Counted from the first letter of the stretch, positions 31,471 through 43,028 are shown. The stretch is 64,000 bases of DNA from Bemisia tabaci (GCF_918797505.1 NC_092795.1:19455131-19519130); one strand, 5' to 3'. Notes: generated from the letters alone by a model not told the origin. Numbers and translations are program-made.

Positions 31471-31614
31471 TTGGATTAAATTTTGCAATTTGGAACTACA
31501 ATATCTATAGCTCAGTTTAGAAACGACGTATGTACCATTAGTCTTCCCTATGCACATGGGTGTTTTCACGGATGGGCTAGAAATTGTAGTTCCGAATCGC
31601 AAAATGTAGTCCAA
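31471..31614. mobile_element. TTGGAxTxCATTTTGCAATTTGG-family MITE, copy 1, TAA duplication
   Basis: TTGGATTAAATTTTGCAATT then TGGAACTACAAT pairs with ATTGTAGTTCCGAATCGC then AAAATGTAGTCCAA. TAA lies on both sides (31468-31470 and 31615-31617), fitting a PIF/Harbinger-type 3-bp TWA duplication. Relatives are at 37871 and 52458. Shared internal words include ACGTATGTACC, CATTAGT and GCACATG. Confidence 0.75.
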
Positions 31615-31628
31615 TAAATCGGCTCCGT

Positions 31629-31883
31629 CACTGGGGAAAAAAAACAAACAAAAACAACATTGGATCTAGAGTCCAGACTCTTAAAAACATCGACAAGGTA
31701 AAATACTCTTGATTCAATCAGATTTAAGCTTAAAATAAGAACCAAGCCTCTTAATTTGAGCGGATTTCCTTTTGATTTAAGCTTAAATCTGATCGAATGA
31801 AGAGTCATTTTTCTTGTCAATGTTTTCAAGAGTCTGGACTCTAGATCCAATGTGTTTTTTTTTTTTTTTTTTTTTTCCCAGTG
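31629..31883 (-). mobile_element. CACTGGAAAA-family MITE, copy 5
   Basis: It runs from CACTGGGGAAAAAAAACAAA to TTTTTTTTCCCAGTG and includes a run of 22 or more T at 31855-31877. The arms and centre match the family, and the centre is reversed relative to 29021. It lies 14 bp from the neighbouring TAA-flanked MITE. Confidence 0.85.
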
Positions 31884-32380
31884 TTGTTTTAAAGACTTCA
31901 ACTATCGATCGTGATAGCTTGGCTATGATCCCAAATTTTCTTTCCATTTTTTTTTCGACCGAAACCCTACCATTTCGCCGTCCACGTATGAAAGAAATAA
32001 CGAATCCTCTTAATTTTCGAAAACGGCTGCAGGGAAGCATCTCGCACAACGCCACCTCCAGACGGGGAGGATCGGGCGTAATCTTATCTCGGGATATGCG
32101 TGCACTTGCGTGTAGCAATTAGGGTGACCGCAGACACGAGATGAATAGACTCGAGTCGGAGCAAGCTCACCTCTTCCGACTCACTTTTAACCCCCCACTC
32201 CTGCCCCCTGGCTCCCCGCTCGTCCCTCACCCTTAGCACCCCGTCCGCGGCCGGGGCAGAGCGGCAGATGGAAACGTGAGGCAAAACACAAGCGAAACCG
32301 AAAAAAAAGAGGAGAAAACGGAGAAGTGAAATTAGTAACGGAGGTTAGGTGCGCTCCCGATTCCCGAAGCAGGTCCCACC
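31884..32380. other. Spacer, no feature recognised
   Basis: Moderately C+G-rich around 32180-32270 (CCTGCCCCCTGGCTCCCCGC). No supported gene. Confidence 0.4.
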
Positions 32381-33146
32381 GCCGTGCCAGGGAAGAAGGA
32401 CGTATGCATCAGTCACACGTTGCCAAATTTCCCTCGAGAATATATTAATTTCTGGCTGGGAATTCAGGGTATTCTCCCTTGAAATTATTAGACACTTGTA
32501 TAAATTGCGAGTAATTTTTTTTTTTTTTTTTTTTTGGAAAATTTGAAGCAAGGAAATTAGGGGCTTGGAGGACAAGGCGCATAATGAGGACTTATCTGTA
32601 ATAATAGCGTGTTCAAGTTCAAAATTACATGGAGCCTTTGCGAGAGCAAGTTCAAACTCACGTTTTTGGCATCAGGAAAATTGAGAAAACACATTGAGAT
32701 GTGATCTTCGAGATCTAAACATATCGACAGACCAAACATACATATTTTTGTGTTACCAAACAGATTTTTAGCGTGTTTCGAAACAAGTATAATTTTACGA
32801 TCCGCTATTGACTCAGCAAAAGTCCTCATTTGATGCAGAGTTTTTGCTGTTTCAAGAAACGTGTTAAAGTTTCAAAATTACATGGAGCCTCATCGCAGCA
32901 AGGAAGTTTTAACTCTTTTTTTGCCATGTTAAAGTTGGATTTTAGTCGTGAATTTTTCACCAAAATACACTATCAAACTAGATCTAGTTGAGTTCACAAA
33001 TATCTCAATTTTTTCAAAAACTGCACTCACGCGCTTTGTCCTCCAGGCCCCTCAAATTTAAACATTTTTTGGGGGAGATTGGTGTTTTTCCGGGGGCAAT
33101 TTGGCAACGCGTGAGTTTTGATACGGGGTTTATCCCTAGCACGGGA
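32381..33146. mobile_element. Divergent, enlarged GCCGTGCTAAGG-family element
   Basis: GCCGTGCCAGGGAAGAAGG then GTTGCCAAATTTCCCTCG pairs with GGCAATTTGGCAACGCGTG then GGTTTATCCCTAGCACGG. The interior contains a direct repeat (AAAATTACATGGAGCCTTTG at about 32621 and AAAATTACATGGAGCCTCAT at about 32875). It also has an inner inverted pair, GGGGCTTGGAGGACAAGGCG and CGCTTTGTCCTCCAGGCCCC. It is either an older element or one enlarged by insertions. Confidence 0.6.
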
Positions 33147-33229
33147 GTCCAGGTCTCGCGTCCCGAGGCAGGAACAATATTTCGGAAATGGAGGAGGAAG
33201 GAGTGAGTTTATTTATAGTAGCGCATGTG

Positions 33230-33570
33230 TGAAGCATGTTGGGAGCCGTACGCGCGCGGAGCCCCCCCCCCCCCCCCCGCGCCACCGGCCGGCGTCGCGG
33301 CGCGGGGCGGCGGGGTGGTGGGGGTAGGAGCCGAGCGCTCTTCAGTTTCAGTTCAGGCTGGATCTTCGCCGCGGCCGGTTTCCAGCGGGACCCGATTCGC
33401 GCGTTTGACTCGAAGTTTTCGTCCGTCCGGCGAGTGAAAGTAAAAATAACCCGGCCCCTAACCCAATTGCCAATTTTTACGCATTTCGCATTGTTGTGAG
33501 CGTTCGACCCCCGTGCATGTGACCCCCCGGTAGCCCCACGTGGCGCCCACCCCGCGGACCGGTTCCGCGA
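33230..33570. other. CpG-rich island, possible promoter or 5' UTR
   Basis: A dense C+G stretch with many CG dinucleotides, a C run at about 33264-33279 and CCGGCCGGCGTCGCGGCGCG. An initiator-like TTCAGTTTCAGTTCAGG is at about 33340. Long open frames here, including 179 codons on the minus strand, follow from low stop frequency in C+G-rich DNA. It could be an upstream start site for a gene such as the integrin at 51.9 kb, but no donor or transcript evidence is visible. Confidence 0.25.
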
Positions 33571-34882
33571 AAATTTTGTGTGTTGCGTTGAAAAAGTTTG
33601 GAAAATTAAAGAATTTGTAGGAATTTTCGGCTCTAATGCACTGTTGTTCCGCTGTTTTAAAAGTGTGTTTTGCATTTGGTTATTTGGATACGTCGGACCT
33701 TCACCTTTTTACAGGTAGTTTTTTCACTTTTTTTGGGTGCGAAAATTAAAGTACTATTGCAGAAAGGACGTATGACTCATACGTCGTTTCTGCACCTATT
33801 ACAGAAGCGATTTTGAAACTTGTACGGTGTAACCTTTGCAGTGCCGTTTGGATTGTATATTATTGTAGTTAATTTGCAACTAGACGATATACAGGACAGG
33901 TCTTACCACAGTTTCACTCCGAAAAGGTGCATTATTTTTACTACTTTTTACAAAAAAAAATAAAATATGCGCTGCATTAAGTTTGCGATCTGACTCAATT
34001 GCATGTTTGCTGCAAACTGAGACAATTTGTAAAAAATTGCACGATCCAAGCAGCGCTGCAAAGCTCATATGTCATTTCTGCAAAGAATGACTGCAGGAAT
34101 CTGAAATAATGTTGTTCAAACAAATTTTTGCGTGGCGTCAGTGTGTGATTAGGTTGGAAGTGACGTATTTTTCTAAAAATTAGGTAGCAAGCACGTTACC
34201 AGACGTGTCGCACAACAATAGGACATTCACATCGCTTGCAACTAACGTAAGACGCTTTGCAATTTTCCAAGTTTTTGACAAGCCTTCCTGTTAAAGTCCC
34301 TCGGAGTAAATTTTCTCTTTAAATTTTAGAAGATGGAATCGGAAACAAATGCTTTTTTTGGGTGGAAGATTAGATCAATATCCACAATTAATTTCAAGTA
34401 GGTATCGATATAGAGACAAATTCCGCGAGAGAACACGACAGTCTAGCGGAGGAGTCGATAACTATTCGTGCATCACCGTGTACCTTTTAGCCTACCCTCG
34501 AATTTGAAGGCGAAAGTTACGACGGAGAACTCACGGAGCGCTCCTGACTCGATGATGATGGTAGCTTCGAGGAGCTTATCTGCCGATCAGTGCCCCTGGT
34601 TTCGATTACAGATCGGGTATCAGCTGTCAGCGTGAGATGGTCATTGGCGGCCGGCGGCAGTTTCTGTGGTCGGCCCAACAAGTCTAACAAAACTACGAAT
34701 CAAAAGGTTATCGCGTGAGAAACAAAACATTTTCGGTGTCCCTGTGCCCCAAGTGCTTCGGTCGCTCCGCCCGGAACTGCCGGGCGATGCACCGTAGAAA
34801 TAACTATCAAAACACGGTGTCTAGAATGATTTCATGAGGATTTCCGCGCTTTCCAACCCTATTCGTCATTTTCCGGACCAAG
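33571..34882. other. No gene recognised; hairpin at 33759-33793
   Basis: GCAGAAAGGACGTATG pairs with CATACGTCGTTTCTGC across ACT at 33759-33793, a compact hairpin. The rest, including a modestly C+G-rich patch at 34440-34800, shows no supported feature. Confidence 0.4.
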
Positions 34883-35098
34883 GGACGTAACTCTCTTTCA
34901 AGGTTGCCAAATTGACTCAAACAATTTAATTTTTTTGAAAGAATATATCTGTGCATTTATTGTTCAAAATTTTCCTGATTTTTGCATGAAATCAGAGGAA
35001 AATCAGATAAAAATTTCAGTTTGAAATTCCCAAAATTCTCCTGGTATAAATGCAATTTGCAAGAGGTAATCTGGCAACATTGGAATGTAGTTACGTTC
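34883..35098. mobile_element. GGACGTAACTC-family MITE
   Basis: GGACGTAACTCTCTTTCAAG then GTTGCCAAATT pairs with AATCTGGCAACATTGGAATG then TAGTTACGTTC. Single ends of the family occur near 5753, 7565, 62950 and 63944. The interior is A+T-rich with no coding capacity. Confidence 0.7.
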
Positions 35099-36538
35099 TT
35101 TTGTGGTACGTTTTACGGCAAGATTTTGATACGATAACATTCCGTCCGTTCTACCGGCTCTGTTTAATTGTCAATGCTCATTTACAAGTTTTATTGGATC
35201 CCCGTGCATTCCTAATTTTTACTGCTCCCCATTATGGCTTATATCTTCCTCCGAGCACTTTTTGACTCGCGCCGAGTGTATCAGAAGTGCTGTACAGTTT
35301 TTTTACGTTTCGGAAAACGTGAAATTACGTTGTGTTTGTTTTTAATAATGCGTCGTGCTTGATGCGACACTTAACGTTCAGCTGTGTTTCCATCCTGGAA
35401 TTCTGAAAATGAGTCACGGTGCTAATTGCGGTCCTGACGCGAAGTTTGTCCAACTTTGTTGTCGGAATATTCTTCTCGGTGTGAGGGAGTTGACCTATCC
35501 AGACGGTTTGATCCAAAGTCTATCACCCGGAATTTAGCAGAGAAACACATCTGCGTGAAATGCATTTAAACAAACTTACTCAAAAAAAGGTAAAAAAAAA
35601 GCAGCCCAAGCATGAACATAAGTTCACAATGCTGAACTACGATGCAGATGGACACAATGAGCTTATTTAGAAACCCTTGAGAAGGAAAATTTTGATCTGT
35701 GACCTTCCAAGAGGAAAGAGACTTCAGTTACTTGCGAGAATTGGTCTGAGAGGAATTTTTTGTAAAGATGGATAAAAAAATTGGTAATTGGGTTTCGTTT
35801 AAAATCGTCTCTTGCTCGCATTCCGAAGAATATATTGCAATGGGGTTTTTCAATTTACTCTGCTTAAAAATGGCATATTTTTAATTCGGCAGTTTTGAAT
35901 CTTGAATAAGGCTGTTCGAAGACATTAAAAAAGTACCTAGTTTTCCCTGAAGTTAAAATGTTACCTTCATCCCTGAAAGTAATCGTGTTTTGTTTCCACA
36001 TAGAAGTTGAGATCGTGTTATTCTTTACTCAACTTTCGCGTCTTATTTGACTATCTGTCGATTATTTGACTTAAATGACTCTAATTGACTTCATATCACA
36101 TTAATCGTCTCTATGTTTGAGTCTCGTCTAACAAGACGTGTGTGAGTCAATTGATTCGACTTATCCTCAATATGGGAACAAATTATTATTATTTTAATAG
36201 TTTTTACCCGCAGCTTATTCTGGGTAGAATCAAAAATTTTTCCAACTACAAACTTCAAACCGGTTCAAACCATGTGGCGTTTTTTGTGGTAAAATTTACA
36301 GGAAAAATTCTTCAATAGGGTGACACCAGTAATTCAAGTTGAGTGGTTCAGTGTTTTCACAGTCCCTCGCTCCCTTCTCCCGGCCACAACCGTTGTATAA
36401 TTATAATTAAATTAACTAGTATTAGAATCATTACAAGTCATCATTTAATTAGTTCTAACAACACTAAAATGAAATGTTATACATTCTAAGTTAAAGAGCT
36501 CGTAACGTTCATAAAATCTATAAGGAAAGAGACCTGCA
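35099..36538. other. No recognisable feature
   Basis: A+T-rich sequence without supported genes or recurrent repeats. Confidence 0.5.
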
Positions 36539-36805
36539 GGCCGATTATTGAAACTGATAGACAAAGCTATAGACAAAGACGACAAAAGGGATTTGAAGGG
36601 ATCCTATTGGTGGAAGCGGGTGGTGGCAATGGACATAGGAGGTAGGTAATGGATTAACTAACGGCAACCCACCAAAGACCCGACAGTTAGTCTATCATTT
36701 TCTTCCTTAGTCTATAAGAACCAACCATGTCAACCAATAGGATTTCTCTATACTCCCTATGTCTTCTTTGTCTATCGCTTTGTCTATCAGTTTCAATAAT
36801 CGGCC
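36539..36805. mobile_element. GGCCGATTATTGAAAC-ended MITE
   Basis: GGCCGATTATTGAAACTGAT then AGACAAAGCTATAGACAAAG pairs with CTTTGTCTATCGCTTTGTCT then ATCAGTTTCAATAATCGGCC. Inside, CCTATTGGT and ACCAATAGG also pair. GATAGACAAAGC and TATAGACAAAGA form a tandem motif in each arm. Flanks are CTGCA and CGCAG, so no clean duplication is seen. Confidence 0.75.
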
Positions 36806-37870
36806 CGCAGGAAAAAGTCTGCTTGCGTGTGACCACCCTGCGTGAAAGGTATCCGTCCGGTCTCGTTTCTTGACTTTTTCAGCCGTAAAATCAAAGCTGG
36901 AAAGTTCAACTAATCGTCATTCTCGCCTTTGTATCCGACCATAAGCGTGGCGTCCGTGCGCCGCCCGGTACATTTCACTCACCGTCGCCATCGTGTCGCG
37001 TCGGCTCAAAAATAGGTCACGCGCGAATATGTTGACTTTTCCATCCGTTTTTTCCTCTGTACTAAACGTTCTGCCGAGGTTTAATTGTTTTTTTTCCCTT
37101 AAATGTCTCTTTTATTTTGAAAAAAGGTCAAAAGAGTAAGAGCTGATATTCGCACCAGTTCGATTTATGGAAAAAGAGGTGTAGGGGTAGAGGGTATGCG
37201 GCAAATGTCAACTTCTAATCTAGTAATGTTGGAGTCATGATCGTAAACTCCATACCGTCTTGCCTTCTCAAAATTTAATTGAAATTTTCTCTACTGAAAG
37301 AAATCCGGATGTCTGATATTTATTTTATCATTCGTCTATCGTGAAAAAGGTGACATTATACCAAATTCTGTAGGATATTTTTTGTTGCATTATAATTCCT
37401 GAGCCGATTTTCTTAAACATTTTTATGACACTGGAAACATTTCCTGAATCTTTTTAATAAATCGGGCGCCACCGTTTCCTCGTTAACAAACAAATAATGC
37501 GGTGAAATCAGGCATCAATTAATTTCACTTGGTTGCCCAGAGAAACATTGCCCAAATCTACTTTCATTCCTTCTCCATTATGAAGGAATAAGATGATCGA
37601 TTCTATAGCATACACGAGAAAAATGTATGGTAGGTATGTCCCACCGGTCTTCCTGATTTTTGCAACAGGGATACTTCTAGTGACGGCATTCTTATAGTCC
37701 TGGTGAAATTCACTACCCTACCCGAGGGTTTCTACGAATCTTGTGAAACTCTACTGATAGTATGGTTAAACCCACCAGAACTCTGGTTTCCTTAGATTGC
37801 TGGTGAAACTTACCATATTTTATTTTCGTGCATCTCTCCCGCCAAATCTACCGATACCCTGGAACATAAA
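36806..37870. other. No recognisable feature
   Basis: A+T-rich, without supported genes, repeats or splice-bounded frames. Confidence 0.5.
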
Positions 37871-38009
37871 TGGATTGCGTTTTGCAATTTGGAACTACAA
37901 TTTCTAGCTCAGCTTTAAAACAACGCTTTGGCCATTAGTTTCCCTACACACATAATTGACTTTACAGATAAGCCATAAAGTGAAGTTCCAAATCGCAAAA
38001 TGAAGTCCA
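37871..38009. mobile_element. TTGGAxTxCATTTTGCAATTTGG-family MITE, copy 2
   Basis: TGGATTGCGTTTTGCAATTT then GGAACTACAATTTCTAGC pairs with GAAGTTCCAAATCGC then AAAATGAAGTCCA. It shares CATTAGTTTCCCTACACACAT with copy 1 (31471). No clear target duplication. Confidence 0.65.
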
Positions 38010-38143
38010 AACGTCAGTTGAGTCACTCAATGAACCCAACACATGTAATTGTAGTTCCCGCGCAAACCAGTGCCCAACCGGCCACAAAGAGAGCTGGCAA
38101 AGTCCCTATCGCGGTGGTTATGGAACGTCGTTTGGGACTTTAC

Positions 38144-38408
38144 CATAGAATAATAACTAGCTGACGCTATAAGAAGGGCCACGGCAACCTTTTCAATAGA
38201 ACAGCGTTTTCAATGACCTTGAACGATCTCAGTTAACCATGTCATTGTTGTTAGTTATGAATCTCAGTTAACCATCCTCGGCGCAGCTCGTATTCTCTCG
38301 GCTCAGCTCGGTTCACCCGGTCTGTCGACCATTCCAAGGTCATTCGAAGGCCCGTTGTGGATTCATCCCCGTGGCGCTTCTTATAGCGAAGCTATTTGTT
38401 ATTCTATG
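38144..38408. mobile_element. 265-bp MITE with 7-bp target duplication
   Basis: CATAGAATAATAACTAGCTG then ACGCTATAAGAAG pairs with CTTCTTATAGCGAAGC then TATTTGTTATTCTATG. ACTTTAC flanks both ends (38137-38143, 38409-38415). A related unoccupied sequence (as reverse complement CTGGGACTTTATT) is at about 39770-39790 within a similar context (CTATGGAACGTCGTCTGGGA), supporting insertion. Confidence 0.8.
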
Positions 38409-38415
38409 ACTTTAC

Positions 38416-40198
38416 TAAAACAGCACTCTCGCTCGTAAATGTGAAGACAGCGGTGAGACAATATTACGTCAGGAGGGACTTTAGCCTACGTCACCCAATA
38501 TCGCGTTGCCAGTTGACATCATAATAATGGAATTATAAATGAATTTGATTCTTTGCAAATTAGTTTATTGATTATATTTAATAATTCACTCATCGGATTT
38601 TGTTTCGTATACATTTTCACTCAACGCGTTTTTCCTGATTTGTTTATGTTTGTAATAATGAGAATTATGCTGTTGAAAAATGATATAACGGTATTTTAGT
38701 GATCTAAATAACAACTACCCTACTAGCAATGACCTGCTTTTAAAACATTCTTCAAAAACTCTTAAAATTAGTTTTCGGCTATTTTTTTAAATAAAATTTA
38801 AGAGAAAAATAGGGTTAAAAAAAAACCCTCTAAATATCAGTGTAGATTTATAACATATTTTGCAAACATTTTTAGCTTTGAAAAACTACGTTGATATTTT
38901 AAGAGTTTCTATATAAGTAATCACATTTTTCTTTACCTAAATTTTACTGCTTGTAAATTTTGCTTAAAAATTAGCCAAGACGGGTCTCCTAATAAGAGAA
39001 TTTTAACAGGTTTTTTGAGAGTGGTCATTTTTAAATTTAAGAGTTATTTTTTAAAAGTTTTTTTAACGGCCGATTGATACCAGAGTAATGCGATTTTCTG
39101 CAGAAACGATGCCTTCGCACCGATTTATCAAAATTACCATAGAATAAGAACAGTATAAACTTTTTAAAATCCCCTGAAAAATTGCTAAAAATCACCAGGA
39201 GACATTTCACTGAGGCCCCCCGTTTAACACTCACGTATAAGGCATGGCAGTATATCCAATATCTGTTGTGACTTATAATATCAGTCACAGAAGTGACAAT
39301 AGTCTTGTCAGTGAGCTGTATGTTCTTTGATTTGCCTCAGAATTTTGGTGTGGATTTTTACGAAAGCTCTCTCAAACTTTGAGTCATTTTATGGCACTCC
39401 AAAACCTGCCTTATCTCAATACAAAAACTGCCAGGAAGTATTTAAAAATTTAATTGCTGGGTATGTACACAGTCTTCGTGACTGAAATTCAATATTATAC
39501 GGAGCAAAATACGCGTCCGCTTTTAGAGATTATTGAAAGATCATCAATTAAATCACCGCCCAAACCAATGACGATTATTTATCCACCGGCCGGTCGTAGA
39601 ACGGAAATAATAATCTGATAGAGAAAATTACATAATACAGCTGGCAACGTAGGAATAACTTCGAGGCGGGATCAGTAATGTCCCAACTGGGTTTTATTGG
39701 TAAAGTCCCCAGTGACGTAGTTTAGTCCCAGAGAACTGCGTTCAGAGTAGCGTAGAGGTTATGATTCAATAAAGTCCCAGACGACGTTCCATAGTGGTGC
39801 CGTAATCGTCTAACTTTGTGTAGCATGTAAATCAGCATTAGAGCTCTTATCAGCTCGTGCATTGCGCGGAGGGCGAGGGGGGGGGGGGGGGTCACGCGGG
39901 GGCGCTAAAGGGTTCGCACAGAGGCGTCGGCGTCGCGGCGCGGCGACTCCATTGGTGGACGAAATCAATATCAAGGTCGCCGGAGCCTAGTTGGCGTTGG
40001 CATGGTATGGTGCGACCGTATGCGCATCGGCGAGCGATTAAGCAACGCTCATTAACGGCCACACCATCTGCGCCGCTCGTGGTCACTTGGTCAGTTCATT
40101 CATTACTCAAGGCACCTTTGACCGCCCCCCCCCCCCCCCCTCTCGGATCCCGCCTGGGTCCACGTTGTATTCTGGATCATGGTTGACGGAATCACCCG
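38416..40198. other. Mostly featureless; short repeats noted
   Basis: The segment at about 39760-39800 matches 38100-38140 in inverted orientation (ATGGAACGTCG and TGGGACTTTA). A G run (39880-39891) and a C run (40127-40140) bracket a C+G-rich patch at 39850-40150. No supported gene. Confidence 0.4.
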
Positions 40199-40602
40199 TA
40201 ATGAAGATGTTGCATGTGTGAGGAACTTGTGATTCGACTATTGATTCTTAGGTAAAAGTTCGCGAGAAACATGACGGTGACACTGGTTTTCTCCGAAATC
40301 AACTCCCAAGCTCAAAAAAAGCTCTCAAGTTGAGACCAATATGGAGGGGATATCCCACGCTATCCTGAGAGTCCACCTCTACATCCAGACAAACTCTCCA
40401 TGCAAAGATAGGGAGCAAATACATTAACAGTGATGCCGTGTTTTCAGTCTTGAGTCCCCAAATAAAGTGGCAGCCCTGTCAATGTATTTGCTCCCTATCT
40501 TTGCATAGAGAATTTGTCTGAGAATTTGTTGTATTGTTGAGAACTCTTACGTAAGAATCAACAGTCAAATCGCAAATTCTTCACACATGCAACATCTCCA
40601 TT
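40199..40602. mobile_element. AATGGAGATGTTGCATG-family foldback, copy 1
   Basis: AATGAAGATGTTGCATGTGT pairs with ACACATGCAACATCTCCATT. Both arms carry CATGCAAAGATAGGGAGCAA then ATACATT around a centre with CAGTGATGCCGTGTTTTCAG. The right arm has lost part of the mirrored segment that is present in the second copy (56813-57320). If the element is 40200-40601, TA flanks each side. Confidence 0.8.
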
Positions 40603-40831
40603 ACTGGTCATAATAGGATCCTAAACCGCGGTCAAGAAGGCAAGATCTAACTCAACCACCCCCAGAACTTTTAACCCTCCCCCCCTAATTTTTTCAAAAT
40701 GTCTGTAGTTGTGTTCTTAGGATAAGTGTCCTTAACTGAGAAAATGAAATAGAATAATTTCTCCATAACCGAGAGGGGAGGAGGGGGTCATTATCAACCC
40801 AAATGGGGCATGATGTGACCGAATGATGTAC

Positions 40832-40985
40832 ATGATGATTGTGAATCCATGCAATAAGTTTGAGGGTGCAATCCTAAGTTTGATCAAAAGTATGACAAGG
40901 CCACATTCCTTGAATTTCTCTACCTAGAGGAACACCCTGCATTTCCTGGATGAAGCCTTAATTGTTCTAACCCTGCTGAAAATTA
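40832..40985 (+). repeat. Dispersed repeat, first copy of a direct pair
   Basis: TGATTGTGAATCCATGCAAT, AAGTTTGAGGGTGCAATC, AGTATGACAAGGCCACATTC and GAGGAACACCCTGCATTTCC recur with changes at 41590-41735 in the same orientation. No inverted ends and no tail. The copies may be fragments of a larger element. Confidence 0.7.
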
Positions 40986-41589
40986 AAACTAGGTCTAGGA
41001 AAAGGATTAACGTGGGTCGTGGGCGGTTACGACTAAACGTAAACGTGCATCTATAAGTAAAACAACTAGGAATGTTATAATGGTTACCCAGTGAGTATTA
41101 ATCGGTAAAATACAAATAATATATTGAAAATGAAAAATTATCCGCATTCCATGTCGCCATGCCTAGCAAAGAACCTTTTTCTAGACGTCACGGTTGCCTA
41201 ATGCCCTTTCTCTTAAGCGCCAAAGCCTTGTTTTAAGTGATTGTGGTGGTGAAATTAGAACACAAGTTGCGAATGAATGAAAGAAAATAAGACCCATGAT
41301 ACTTTTGAAACGAACGGTAATCGATTGAGCAAATGATCACGCTGAGCCTCTGTGAAAGAAATCCAAGCGTCTATGAACCGGTGGAGTCTAATCAGTCACA
41401 GGAGGAAGTTAGCTTTGATTGTTTATTCTCAATGGCTCATTTGCCAAAGCACATTTGCAGGCTTGTTTGACTGTGATACTATTGTTTGGCCCCGTAGCTT
41501 TAAGCGGGCAATGACAACATCGTTTCAAGGTCGCGAGTCATCTTTCATACGTGGCTTTCGATCGTTCCGGTGAATTTAACATGATCTCA

Positions 41590-41735
41590 ACTGATTGTGA
41601 ATCCATACATTAAGTTTGAGAGTGGAATCAAAAGTTCGATCAGAAGTATGACAAGGCCGCACATTCCTTGAATTTTCCTTCCCGGAGGAACACCCTGTAT
41701 TTCCTGAATGAAGCTTTAGTTGATTGAGCTTACAA
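41590..41735 (+). repeat. Dispersed repeat, second copy of a direct pair
   Basis: Same order as 40832-40985 with scattered substitutions and small indels. It ends near CCTGAATGAAGCTTTAGTTG. About 600 bp of unrelated sequence separates the copies. Confidence 0.7.
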
Positions 41736-42089
41736 TTCCGGCTCATACGAGACATCGAAGACATTCACTTCTGTGAGTTCAGTTTAGATGTTTAGATGTC
41801 AAAGCTGAGTTTATTGGACCAACGTCCAGTTCAGTGAACCGAATTTCTTACTTCTGCGAACGGAATTTTAAGTTTGCTTTACCGAAGTCCACAATCCATT
41901 GAATCGAAATGCCCCGTTAACTGGATCGAAGTTGTTCAAACTTATCTAAACCAGCTTCGAACTTTTCTCGGTTCCCAACTTGATTTTCTTCAATTCAAAT
42001 TTCCCAACCCCGAGAACCCCAAGAGTCACCTAAAAAGTTGTTCGAATGAGTATCGGCCCTGAAGATTCAAGAACTCTAGTCTATGCATG

Positions 42090-42318
42090 CCCTGAAAAAA
42101 AGGGTCATTGGATCCAGAGTTAAGACTCATAAAAAAATTTGACAGAAAAAAATACTCAAAATTTAATCGAATTTTTGCTCTTTGAAGAGTCAAACATCAT
42201 AATTTAAGCTGATTTTCTTTTGATTGAAGGAAAAATCCAATTGAATTAAGAGTACTTTTTCTTGTCAAATGTTTTAAAAGTCAGTACTCCATATCCAAGA
42301 AACTTTTCTTCCAGCGTG
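42090..42318 (-). mobile_element. CACTGGAAAA-family MITE, copy 6 (decayed)
   Basis: CCCTGAAAAAAAGGGTCATT, TTGACAGAAAAAAATACTC and TTGAATTAAGAGTACTTTTT are recognisable, with many substitutions (GAGTTAAGACTCAT for GAGTCCAGACTCTT). This is the most diverged copy in the window, so the family has been active over a long period. Confidence 0.75.
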
Positions 42319-42900
42319 TGCTTAGTTTGATTGGGCGCATCTTTTTCTATCGAGGGAATTTCTGTTTCAATTCCTAAGGAATTAATTATTCGGGGACTTT
42401 CGACCCTTTGCGTAAAGTTCTTCAACATCTTGTAATTGTTGACACGAGCTGTCATCCATAATATCTTTTAAATTTTCTATCAGTAGTCAGTAGAGCCGAT
42501 ACTCATAATTACAAGAGTTTTGAAGTGAGGAACATGCCCATCGAGAAATGCAACTGAATTGTGTTGTTTGTTTAGTTGTTTTTTAAGTGGAACGCGCTCA
42601 TGACCTGCCGCGCCGAAGTGATGCTTGTGGACCCGCTCAAAAGAATATTTACACTCGCGTATTGTAGTATTTGAAGCCTTGACTCAAGTCGGTGTTCGGT
42701 AAACTCTTTGTCGATAACAAATACGATTCGCGAAGTTTTAGCGCCCTCTGGGAGCCGGGCGTCTGCGTGCGGCACTCGGGTGGAATTTTAATGCATCATT
42801 TTGAGTCATTGTCATTGCACACTGCAGGTCACGCTCCCGACTTCCTTCAAGTTTTGCGTCTCGGCCCTTAGGCGCCAGTAATTGCTCTCTAGAGGCTAGA
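42319..42900. other. Spacer, nothing recognised
   Basis: No supported gene or repeat. Confidence 0.45.
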
Positions 42901-43028
42901 ATTGGACACATTTAAATCAAAAGGAACTATCTCCGATGTGACATAGACCCTGTCATATATGTCTTCTTATGGGCTTCAGGGTTCAGGTTACATTGGAGAT
43001 AGTTCCTTTTGATTGAAATCCGTCCAAT
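42901..43028. mobile_element. Diverged relative of the GGACGTATTTCT MITE
   Basis: ATTGGACACATTTAAATCAA then AAGGAACTATCTCC pairs with GGAGATAGTTCC then TTTTGATTGAAATCCGTCCA. The centre has CTTATGGGCTTCAGGGTTCA, matching CTTATGGGTCTCAGGGCTCA of 61085-61214. The size and plan are the same, but the stems have changed in a paired way. Confidence 0.7.

Larger units (their letters stand above)
40603..42089. other. Spacer with a 145-bp dispersed direct repeat
   Basis: Apart from the repeat pair at 40832/41590, nothing is recognised. The 73-residue frame at 41352-41573 has no family likeness. Confidence 0.4.

Noticed and set aside
31566..32118. Overlapping minus-strand frames of about 111 codons
   Set aside because: Lys-runs and the LESRLLKTLTRK-like text come from the CACTGGAAAA MITE and its A/T runs; the same text appears at 55037-55387 over another copy.
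33136..33675. 179-codon minus-strand open frame
   Set aside because: It lies over the CpG-rich, G/C-homopolymer island where stop codons are rare. Its middle is Pro/Arg/Gly-rich low complexity, and there is no family likeness or splice support.
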